From positions 1 to 33,696 of the forward strand of contig CAZMZM010000022.1 of the NCBI GenBank assembly GCA_964570865.1: a stretch of 33,696 nt of DNA, written 5' to 3'. This document shows positions 17,104-24,788 of the stretch, piece by piece. Each line of letters opens with the position of its first letter. The stretch's first letter is position 1. The stretch is from WGAL01 sp964570865 (GTDB lineage Bacteria > Bacteroidota > Ignavibacteria > Ignavibacteriales > Melioribacteraceae). A program made the translations under genes and the position numbers. The notes beneath the pieces were generated by a model, which saw only the letters and a list, made by a program, of their open reading frames with translations, was not told where the DNA came from and did not search any database.

Positions 17104-17192
17104 CAAACATAGAGAAAACAGGTTTTCCGTTTTTCCCCTTTCCATTCAACCGGAAAAATGTTTTTCACATGTAATCTATTACAACTTTTCGG

Positions 17193-18620
17193 TTAATCTT
17201 TTGCTTTCACAAATTTACCGCCAAACTCATCTTTAACAATTTGCTTACCGCGCAGAAAAGTTTTTTCAACAACGGCATTAAATTCAACTCCTTCAAATGG
17301 AGTATATTTTCCTTTGCTGTGCATCGACTTTGCTTTAACAATTTTTGACTTCCATAAATTCACCAAAGCAAAATCGGCATCAAGGTCCTTTTCGATTTTC
17401 CCTTTTCCTGTCAAAGAATAATACTCAGCCGGATTAGTTGATAACAGCTCAACAGTTTTTCGCAAAGAAATTTTCCCTTTCAAAAATCCTTCACTGAACA
17501 AAAACGGAACTCTATGTTCCACACCGGGAATCCCCCCGTAAACATCCCAAAAATTGGGAGAAGACTTATCCCGTCCGGGAATACAACCTGCGTGGTCAGT
17601 AGTAACAAAACCGATTGTTCCTTTTTTTATTCCCTTCCACAAAGCATCTTTATCCTTTTCAAACTTAACGGGAGGTGCGGTTTTTAAGAAAGCGCTAATA
17701 TTATCGTTTTTAAAATCATTTTGAGTAAAATAGAGATAATGCGGACAAGTTTCCGCTGAGATTTTTACTCCCTTTTTTTTCGCATCAATTATTTTTTCCA
17801 ATCCCGCTCTTGAACTGAGATGAACAATATGTACTCGTGCGCCGGTTTTCTCTGCAATTTTAACCAGTTCGGATACGGCTTTTGCTTCAGCACGAACAGA
17901 ACGAGCTTTGCAGTATGCTTCCCAACCTTGTTCGCCATTTGCCATTAGTTTGGTGCGCATGTTTATCACTATCGCTTTATCTTCGGCGTGGACGCCCATC
18001 GGCTTGCCTGTATTGCGAATTAGAGATGCAACATGTTCAATCTCAGAGTAAGTTAAATCATGAAATTCTTCCATACCGGAGATTGTGTAAACCTTAAATC
18101 CCACAACTCCGGAGTTTGCCAAATCATTGATTTGTTTCTCTACATCAATCCCTCCGCGTAAATCATCGGAGCGAACACCGCCCCATAAAGCAAAATCGAC
18201 ATAGCTGCGATTTTTTAATAAGCGGAGTTTTGTGCGGAAATTTTTCAAATTGGTAACAGGGGGAATAGATGTGCAGGGCATATCAATAACAGTTGTTACT
18301 CCGCCGAAAGCCGCCGCAAACGAAGCATGCTCAAAATCCTCACGCAATTCAAACCCCGGCGTGTTAAAATGTACGTGGGCGTCAACAGCACCCGGAATTG
18401 CAAGAAGCCATTTACCGTTAATTACGTCCGAAGATTTCGGATAATCCGATTTAGCGATTTTCGCAAGAAAAGATTTTTTTACAGAGTTTTCTTTTACAAA
18501 CTTCCACTCAAATTCGTCGGAGCGAAAACGGATTTCTTTTATTTTGCCGGAGAAAAAAACATCCGCAGCGCGTAGTTTGTTTTCTTCGGTATTTAACAAT
18601 ATGTTTTTAAGAATTTTCAT
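17193..18620 (-). CDS. hyuA: cyclic amidohydrolase, hydantoinase/allantoinase type
   Basis: A 475-residue binuclear-metal amidohydrolase that opens cyclic ureides (hydantoin, dihydropyrimidine or allantoin). Metal ligands are all visible: His82 and His84 (DAHVHFNTPG), carboxylated Lys176 (VVGFKVY), His211 (GVHAED), His267 (VHIVHLSS) and Asp342 (TTDHAG). ETCPHYL and the overall pattern are closer to allantoinase than to D-hydantoinase, but its neighbours (ssnA, ygeY, ygeW) are those of hyuA in purine clusters, so the symbol is given by context. It begins 53 nt after the PLP enzyme. No Shine-Dalgarno is visible; instead a perfect TATAAT lies only about 9 nt upstream, which would give an almost leaderless transcript. 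Dihydroorotase is less likely in this setting. Confidence 0.82.
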   Translation of the reverse strand: MKILKNILLNTEENKLRAADVFFSGKIKEIRFRSDEFEWKFVKENSVKKSFLAKIAKSDYPKSSDVINGKWLLAIPGAVDAHVHFNTPGFELREDFEHASFAAAFGGVTTVIDMPCTSIPPVTNLKNFRTKLRLLKNRSYVDFALWGGVRSDDLRGGIDVEKQINDLANSGVVGFKVYTISGMEEFHDLTYSEIEHVASLIRNTGKPMGVHAEDKAIVINMRTKLMANGEQGWEAYCKARSVRAEAKAVSELVKIAEKTGARVHIVHLSSRAGLEKIIDAKKKGVKISAETCPHYLYFTQNDFKNDNISAFLKTAPPVKFEKDKDALWKGIKKGTIGFVTTDHAGCIPGRDKSSPNFWDVYGGIPGVEHRVPFLFSEGFLKGKISLRKTVELLSTNPAEYYSLTGKGKIEKDLDADFALVNLWKSKIVKAKSMHSKGKYTPFEGVEFNAVVEKTFLRGKQIVKDEFGGKFVKAKD

Positions 18621-18628
18621 TCATTTTT

Positions 18629-18657
18629 ATTATACACCAAAACAAACAAAATGTTCA
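18629..18657 (-). promoter_or_regulatory. candidate promoter just upstream of hyuA
   Basis: On the reverse strand TGAACA (18652-18657) and a perfect TATAAT (18629-18634) are 17 nt apart. The transcript would start within a few bases of the hyuA ATG (18618-18620), which has no ribosome site. This is by-eye matching in AT-rich DNA. Confidence 0.35.
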
Positions 18658-18673
18658 TTTCGGCGTAAAATAA

Positions 18674-20140
18674 TTATTCTTCCGAACGAACTTTTTCGTT
18701 AAACTGCTCTATCAATTTGTCCCATTCCGGCACAACCGAAAAACGTTCATCCCAATATTTTTCGTCGTACCACTGCTCGTTAATTTCTTCAACGGTTTTC
18801 CCTTGCTGTTCTACCCAAGTAAAATACTTCAGATTGTGGATCGATTTTTTGTCGTAATAGCTTAGTTCTTTAAAATAATCGATTCCTTGTTTGTTAATTA
18901 CTTCTCCCCAATCCAAGGCTGCTTGGTGATCGGAATATTTACCCCAATCTCTGTTCATTTCAGCTAAACGGGAAAGATACATTTCAACGGAATCGGTAAA
19001 AACTGTGAAGATAATATCATTTTCATTGTATTCATAATACTTGGCGGTTTTTATTGCACTTAGCAAGTTACCGGCAGATGAAATTCCGAGGTAGGAAAGT
19101 TTTTCAATTGTTTCTTTATCAACGCCTTTTTCTTCAAGATATTTCTTCCCTTCAGGCTCATTGAAAAGGCGAATCAGTCTCAGCGGGTCTTCGTCGTCAA
19201 TTGCAGTTACCACATCGGTATTTTTGGAGTTGTGAATCCAAGGTACGTGTTTGTCGCCGATTCCTTCGATGCGATGACCTCCGAAACCGTTCATTAATAA
19301 GGTTGGGCATTGCAACGCTTCGGATGCAACAACTTTAATTTGCGGATTAACTCTCCTCAAATAATCTCCGGCCGCTATTGTTCCTGCCGACCCCGTTGCA
19401 CTTACGTATGCCGAAAGTCTCTGTTTACCTTCCTTCAAATCGTTAAATAATTCTTCGATTGTGTAACCGGTTATTTCATAATGCCAAATTGCGTTGCCGA
19501 ATTGGTCGAACTGATTGAAGATTAAATACTCATCACTTTCAGCTTCAAGTTCGTGACATTTGTCGTAAATCTCTTTTACGTTGCTTTCACATCCCGGTGT
19601 AGCGTAAACTTCAGAGCCAATTTCTTTTAGCCAATCAAATCTTTCCTGACTCATCTCTTCAGGTAAAATTGCAACCGCATGAACTCCGAGAAGCGCCGAG
19701 TTAAAAGCACCGCCCCGACAGTAATTTCCGGTTGAAGGCCATACCGCTTTGTGATATTCGGGATCGAATTTTCCGGTTACCAAATATGGAGCTAAGCATC
19801 CGTAAGTAGCACCGACTTTATGTGCGCCGGTAGGAAAAAACTTTCCGACCAATCCTATTACTCTTGCTTTAATTCCGGTAATTTCTTTGGGTATTTCCAA
19901 ATAATTAATTCCGCCGATGCCGCCTGTTTCATGATCATTTCTCCAATTGATTCTGAAAAGGTTAAGCGGATTAACATCTTGTAAGTCAACTTCCTTTAAT
20001 TTCTCTTTTATTTCGTCGGGAATCGTTTCAGGTTTTTTAAGTTGTTCAAATGTTGGCAGAATAATGTTGTTTGCTTTTGCGCGTTTAATCGTGCGGGATA
20101 AATACTCGGGATTTTCAATATCCCAATTCCAGTTGCTCAT
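18674..20140 (-). CDS. fold-type II PLP-dependent lyase-like enzyme of the ureide cluster
   Basis: A 488-residue cytosolic enzyme of the tryptophan synthase beta/cysteine synthase/threonine dehydratase fold. The Schiff-base lysine is Lys108 in FFPTGAHKVGATYG (TrpB-like GAHK). The substrate carboxylate loop is STGNYCRGG (136-144), and the phosphate loop is SATGSAGTIAAG (247-258). It differs clearly from canonical YgeX (diaminopropionate ammonia-lyase), having a longer N-terminus (about 95 residues before the core) and a Tyr/Trp-rich C-terminal extension (about 410-488). It is the first gene of the reverse cluster, 53 nt ahead of hyuA. Its position makes it a candidate for the final deaminating lyase step, normally done by YgeX, but that is inference. 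The ATG at 20140 has GGTGA about 7 nt upstream. Fold certain, substrate unknown. Confidence 0.8.
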   Translation of the reverse strand: MSNWNWDIENPEYLSRTIKRAKANNIILPTFEQLKKPETIPDEIKEKLKEVDLQDVNPLNLFRINWRNDHETGGIGGINYLEIPKEITGIKARVIGLVGKFFPTGAHKVGATYGCLAPYLVTGKFDPEYHKAVWPSTGNYCRGGAFNSALLGVHAVAILPEEMSQERFDWLKEIGSEVYATPGCESNVKEIYDKCHELEAESDEYLIFNQFDQFGNAIWHYEITGYTIEELFNDLKEGKQRLSAYVSATGSAGTIAAGDYLRRVNPQIKVVASEALQCPTLLMNGFGGHRIEGIGDKHVPWIHNSKNTDVVTAIDDEDPLRLIRLFNEPEGKKYLEEKGVDKETIEKLSYLGISSAGNLLSAIKTAKYYEYNENDIIFTVFTDSVEMYLSRLAEMNRDWGKYSDHQAALDWGEVINKQGIDYFKELSYYDKKSIHNLKYFTWVEQQGKTVEEINEQWYDEKYWDERFSVVPEWDKLIEQFNEKVRSEE

Positions 20141-20180
20141 AATATCACCATTTCTATTTGTAATAAATCATCGTATTAGT

Positions 20181-20197
20181 CGATTTCAAAAAAATCG
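20181..20197. promoter_or_regulatory. CGATTT/AAATCG hairpin upstream of the PLP enzyme gene
   Basis: CGATTT and AAATCG flank a 5-nt loop, about 40 nt upstream of the first gene of the reverse cluster, in the 239-nt divergent spacer shared with the sensor kinase. Its arms resemble the ACGATT/AATCGT core at 17058-17103, upstream of ssnA. Possibly an operator; evidence is thin. Confidence 0.2.
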
Positions 20198-20379
20198 TAA
20201 CTTTAAAATAACGAATTTTCGCGAGTTAACACTTCTTTTGAATTAAAAATATTTTTGAAAGTTATTATTTGCTTTATTGTCATTTATAATACACCGATAA
20301 TTTTCATGTTTCCGCAAATGGTATTTCTGAGATTAATTCGGGCAGCAATAAGCACTTAATAAAATGTTTATGAAATAAT

Positions 20380-23300
20380 TTGGACTTTATAAATTATCAG
20401 AATTTTAGTATATTGCATCAACATATTGATGATGTACTTTATTATATGAGCAGATATCAAAAGGGTAAAAATAGCGATAATCCACCTAAGGCAAATTACG
20501 TTTATTTTGTTAATACTCCTATTTTAATATTACTTATATTGTTTATTACCGTATCTCTAATCAGTAGTCTCCAATCTATTTCTAATATAAAAACTAAAAC
20601 CGCAATTACTTTTGCTAATTCTTTTGCCGATTTATTGTTAAGTTCCGATTCTTCGGGATACGCTCAAAAAAAACAACTCATTTCTTTTAAGATTGGTAAT
20701 TTTTACGATTTGAGTAACAATCAGGACAATATCGAAACCGAATTATTGACAAAGCTTAAAGAAAATCCGGAGACAGATTTTGTATATAAATTTCATGAAA
20801 ATAAAGGAGAAGAAAAGTTTCTTTACATTTCAAAAGTTACCGAACAACAAATAAAAAATGTAAAAAGTTCAACAGCCGACAATAATGAAGCAAGTAAATA
20901 TTATATTATTGTCTCTTTCCCCAGTAACATCCTAAACATCTCCGATTACCAAGAACATACTACTATGATTTGGCGAAAGCATATAATTGCGTTAGTAGTA
21001 TCCATATTACTGTGGGTAATAGGGTTAGTTCATATAAAAAACAAAATGAAGGATTACAACAACCTATACAAAAAAATAGAAGAAAGTGATAAATTCAACA
21101 AAGAATTAATTAAGTTTACTCCAAATGCAATATTTACGGTGGATAAGGAAGGGAAGTTATTAGATGTTAATGATGCTGCCGTAAACCTTACCGAATATAG
21201 CAGGAAAGAACTTTTTACGATGAAGATTGATGATCTTTTTACAGATGAAATATTACGGAAAAATCCGTTTCAATATGATGACATTTTAGAGGGAAAAACT
21301 GTTTCTAAAGAAAGAGAACTTACAACAAAAAACGGGGCAAAAAAAATAGTTCATATGTTTTCCAGAAAGCTTCCTTCCGGAGTTTTACTTTCACTAATGG
21401 TTGATATTACTACTGAAAAAATTTATACGGAAAATATTTTGCAGATTAATAATATGCTTGCTCAAGCTGAGGAACTCTCACATACAGCATCTGCGATGAT
21501 TTCACCGAAGACAAACAATATAATAAGCTCACATGGAATTAAAAAATTATTGGATCTTGGAAACGAAACTAATATTACTTTAGAAACCGTAAAAAAAATA
21601 CTTAATAAAAATGATCAAGAATATTTATTTTCCAAACGTTCCCAACTTAAAAATCCGGGCGATTCATTTTCTTTTGAACATAAAATCACGAAGCCAAACG
21701 GTAAGGTTATTTGGGTTTCCCATATCGAACGGCTTTTTCTAAATAACATTACCGGCGAAAAATTTATCGTAGCTTCGTTATGGGATATTACCGATCAAAA
21801 GAGAATTCACGATTATCTTGTGGAAAATGAAAAAACTTTTAGAACGGTTTTTGAGCTTGCACAAGTAGGACTATTAATTATCGATGCTGATTTTGCATTG
21901 CGTAAAATCAATGAAATTTTCGGGAATGAAGTTTCAGAAGATGATATTGATAATTTATCCGACAATCAGATTAAATATTTATTGGAAAATTCTCAAATAA
22001 TTAGATTAAATAAGAATGCAAAAAAAATTATCGGTGTTTCCGACACAAAGGGATTGACTCTAAACTTAATTATAGATGAGCATGATTATCCTCAGATAAA
22101 ACAAGTTTATAAGGCAATGGTAAATCAATTACCTAAAATAGAAATTGAAATTGGCACCAAAAATTTTAACACAAATGAACACAGACTTGGTTTATGTTCA
22201 ATTTCGTTACCTGTGGAAAGTAACGAAAAGTCGATAATTGTTAGTTGGACAGATATTACCGAGATAAAGAGAACACAAAATGAACTTGCAAAAAACTTAG
22301 AACTTGCTCAGACTTATTTGAACGAATCTCCCCTTTTTATTATTACAACTGATATTGACGGACACATAACAATGGTAAACCGATTTGCAGAAAACTTATT
22401 GAAGATAAAATCGGATGATGTTTTGGGGAATTATTTTTACGATTTAATTTCAAATGATCACGCTAAAAAAACAATATTGAACATTTTTGAAAAAATAATT
22501 AACCGGAAAAAACTCGCAGATCAGCAACTCTTTTTCAAATTTAATGTTGAAAATAATATTATTACTGTTAATTGGAAGTATGCACTGCTCCAAGACATTA
22601 ATGGCGATGTTAACGGGCTTTTGATTGTTGGTAACGATATTACTTCAGAACAAAGAAATTATGAAGAACTTAAATTTACTTACAGAGAAATAATCGAATT
22701 AAAGCATAAATTAGAAAATAACAATAAAGAACTTCAGGAAAAGGAAGAACAACTTAGACAAGAAATAGCAGACAAAAACAGATTTTTCTCAATAATAGCT
22801 CATGATGTCAAAAGTCCGTTCAGTGCATTATTAGGATTATCGGGTTTGCTTGCCGAATCGGTTGATTTCTTTAGTCAACAGGAAATAAAAGAGATGGCAA
22901 CCGGAATCAACCGCCAAGCCAATAATATCTATCAATTACTGGAAAGTTTACTTCAGTGGTCTCGCGCTCAAATGAATAAAATCCCCTTTGCCCCCGGAAT
23001 GCTGAACTTGGAAGATGCTGTTATTCAGGCAGTAGTAGTTTTTAAACCTGCATGCGAAAAAAAAGGTATTAATATTATCCATAATGTATCGCACGATATT
23101 AATATTTTTGCCGACGCAAATATGCTTGATACAATCTTGCGGAATTTAATTTCTAATGCAGTAAAGTTCACAAATAAAAAAGGAAGCATAACCATTACAG
23201 CCACGGAAATGATAAGATTTGTAGAAATATCGGTCTCAGATACCGGAATTGGAATGAGTAAGGAAGATATTCAAAATGCACTTGATGTTTCGAAACATCA

Positions 23301-23466
23301 TACCACACCCGGAACAAACCAAGAAAGAGGAACCGGATTAGGCTTGATAATAATTAAAGACTTTGCTGAAAAACATAACGGAAGACTTATTATTAGCAGC
23401 AAAGTTGGTCAGGGAACTACAATAAAGGTTTTACTCCCCAAAGATAAATATTTTACCACCCTTTAA
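20380..23466 (+). CDS. membrane-bound multi-PAS sensor histidine kinase
   Basis: A 1028-residue sensor. A membrane helix at about 45-62 and another at 201-219 enclose an extracytoplasmic region of about 140 residues. PAS-like domains follow at roughly 240-350, 365-480, 490-630 and 640-760 (each ends with a DIT motif such as VDITTEK, WDITDQK, TDITEIK or NDITSEQ), then a coiled coil (762-800). HisKA carries the phospho-acceptor His808 (IIAHDVKSPF). The ATPase has N-box Asn926, G1 DTGIG (954-958) and G2 GTGLG (984-988). No receiver domain or adjacent response regulator is present, so it is an orphan kinase. Start is uncertain: the TTG at 20380 or an ATG at 20446, neither with a ribosome site. 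It is divergent from the ureide cluster, which is suggestive but not proof of a link. Confidence 0.88.
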   Translation: MDFINYQNFSILHQHIDDVLYYMSRYQKGKNSDNPPKANYVYFVNTPILILLILFITVSLISSLQSISNIKTKTAITFANSFADLLLSSDSSGYAQKKQLISFKIGNFYDLSNNQDNIETELLTKLKENPETDFVYKFHENKGEEKFLYISKVTEQQIKNVKSSTADNNEASKYYIIVSFPSNILNISDYQEHTTMIWRKHIIALVVSILLWVIGLVHIKNKMKDYNNLYKKIEESDKFNKELIKFTPNAIFTVDKEGKLLDVNDAAVNLTEYSRKELFTMKIDDLFTDEILRKNPFQYDDILEGKTVSKERELTTKNGAKKIVHMFSRKLPSGVLLSLMVDITTEKIYTENILQINNMLAQAEELSHTASAMISPKTNNIISSHGIKKLLDLGNETNITLETVKKILNKNDQEYLFSKRSQLKNPGDSFSFEHKITKPNGKVIWVSHIERLFLNNITGEKFIVASLWDITDQKRIHDYLVENEKTFRTVFELAQVGLLIIDADFALRKINEIFGNEVSEDDIDNLSDNQIKYLLENSQIIRLNKNAKKIIGVSDTKGLTLNLIIDEHDYPQIKQVYKAMVNQLPKIEIEIGTKNFNTNEHRLGLCSISLPVESNEKSIIVSWTDITEIKRTQNELAKNLELAQTYLNESPLFIITTDIDGHITMVNRFAENLLKIKSDDVLGNYFYDLISNDHAKKTILNIFEKIINRKKLADQQLFFKFNVENNIITVNWKYALLQDINGDVNGLLIVGNDITSEQRNYEELKFTYREIIELKHKLENNNKELQEKEEQLRQEIADKNRFFSIIAHDVKSPFSALLGLSGLLAESVDFFSQQEIKEMATGINRQANNIYQLLESLLQWSRAQMNKIPFAPGMLNLEDAVIQAVVVFKPACEKKGINIIHNVSHDINIFADANMLDTILRNLISNAVKFTNKKGSITITATEMIRFVEISVSDTGIGMSKEDIQNALDVSKHHTTPGTNQERGTGLGLIIIKDFAEKHNGRLIISSKVGQGTTIKVLLPKDKYFTTL

Positions 23467-23574
23467 CAATAACAGTAATATTTCCTTTTCAGATTTTACG
23501 CTTGCTTAGACTGAAAAATCCCTAAATAAATATTATATTACTATTATTAAAATGAAATTAATGATGTTGATAAA

Positions 23575-24363
23575 ATGATTACATGGAACGTAAACCCCGA
23601 ACTGTTAAAACTTGGACCTTTAACGATAAGATGGTATGGATTATTGTTTGCATTAGGCTTTATTGTCGGGTATGAAATATTTGTTAGGATTTACAAGCGC
23701 GAAAGTAAAAATTTAGACGATCTGAACGACTTACTTTGGTACATGATACTCGGAACCGTAATTGGCTCGCGACTTGGTCACTGCCTATTTTACGATCCGG
23801 GATATTATCTCTCTAATCCACTCGAAATATTAATGATTTGGCACGGCGGTCTTGCAAGTCACGGTGCGGCAATCGGTATTTTAACGGCGCTATGGCTTTA
23901 CTCCCGCAAAAAAACAGACCAGCCTTTTCTGTGGCTGATGGACAGAATGGTAATTGTTGTAGCCTTAGGAGGTTCATTCATTAGAATCGGTAATCTCTTT
24001 AATTCCGAGATAATCGGTAAACCGACAAATGCCGATTGGGGATTTATTTTTTCTCGTGTGGATAACATTCCCCGTTACCCGTCACAGATTTTTGAGGCTG
24101 CCGGATATTTTTTGATTTTTGTAATAACATTATATATTTATCTTAAATTTTTCGGAAAATTTAAGGAGGGTTTTAATTTTGGTGTTTTTCTAATTCTGGC
24201 TTTTACATTTAGGTTTTTCATCGAGTTTATAAAGGAAGACCAATCCGCTTTTGAAAGAGGAATGATTTTGGATATGGGACAAATATTAAGCATCCCTTTT
24301 ATTATTGCCGGCATTTGGTTAATCCGAAGAACACTAAAATCTCCCTCCAACAGGAAAAAATGA
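23575..24363 (+). CDS. lgt: prolipoprotein diacylglyceryl transferase
   Basis: An inner-membrane enzyme that moves diacylglycerol from phosphatidylglycerol to the lipobox cysteine of prelipoproteins, such as the DUF192 lipoprotein encoded at 8951. 262 residues with about seven membrane helices. Motifs are RWYGLLFALGFIVGY near the start, WHGGLASHGAAIG (His90, His96), the signature GSFIRIGNLFNSEIIG (Arg137, Asn140, Glu144) and RYPSQIFEA. All key positions are present. It is first in a forward operon: its TGA overlaps the ATG of the next gene (ATGA), indicating translational coupling. Confidence 0.95.
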   Translation: MITWNVNPELLKLGPLTIRWYGLLFALGFIVGYEIFVRIYKRESKNLDDLNDLLWYMILGTVIGSRLGHCLFYDPGYYLSNPLEILMIWHGGLASHGAAIGILTALWLYSRKKTDQPFLWLMDRMVIVVALGGSFIRIGNLFNSEIIGKPTNADWGFIFSRVDNIPRYPSQIFEAAGYFLIFVITLYIYLKFFGKFKEGFNFGVFLILAFTFRFFIEFIKEDQSAFERGMILDMGQILSIPFIIAGIWLIRRTLKSPSNRKK

Positions 24364-24788
24364 AGGAAAAACAATTTATTGATAAATGGGTGAATGTAAT
24401 AACTTATGAATTAGGAAAAGGTTTTCCTGACGAATTTTTACATGAAGTTGAGACTGAAGAGATTGAACTTCCGCAGATAAATCTTCGTTTAGGCTCAGAG
24501 CTTTTCGGAACTTTCGAATTAATTGATAAAGATGGAAATCCCGTAATTCAGTTAGATTCCTACGAAAAAGCCAAATATTTGCTCTATTCAAATCGACTCC
24601 TTCCGGCAAAAGTTAATATTCCGAAAAAGAATAAACTGATTAGTGAAACAATAAAAAATTATGAAAACACTATCGATAAAATCATTATTAAAATTAGAAA
24701 TGATTTTAACAGAGAAAATTTTGGATTTGAACAGTTTAACGAAGTAACTAACAAAATATTTAAAAAATTAAACTTAGCTCGGTATTAA
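24360..24788 (+). CDS. hypothetical protein between lgt and the rRNA methyltransferase
   Basis: A 142-residue, highly charged (Lys/Glu-rich) cytosolic protein not recognised as any family. No signal peptide, membrane helix or metal motif is seen. Residues 35-75 look beta-rich with the GSELFGTFELIDKDG segment, and residues 85-140 are mostly helical. I chose the ATG at 24360 rather than an upstream in-frame start at 24315: it forms an ATGA overlap with the lgt stop and has AGGA at 24352-24355. It ends directly against the TTG of the next gene. Its fixed place between lgt and an RNA methyltransferase suggests co-expression, but no function is claimed. Confidence 0.7.
   Translation: MKEKQFIDKWVNVITYELGKGFPDEFLHEVETEEIELPQINLRLGSELFGTFELIDKDGNPVIQLDSYEKAKYLLYSNRLLPAKVNIPKKNKLISETIKNYENTIDKIIIKIRNDFNRENFGFEQFNEVTNKIFKKLNLARY

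Noticed and set aside
13058..20140. Selenocysteine use in the cluster genes
   Set aside because: No in-frame TGA interrupts a conserved motif; the only break is explained by the A6 tract.
23485..23517. TTTTCAG/CTGAAAA inverted repeat after the kinase gene as terminator
   Set aside because: Seven AT-rich pairs, an 18-nt loop and no T-run; too weak to call.
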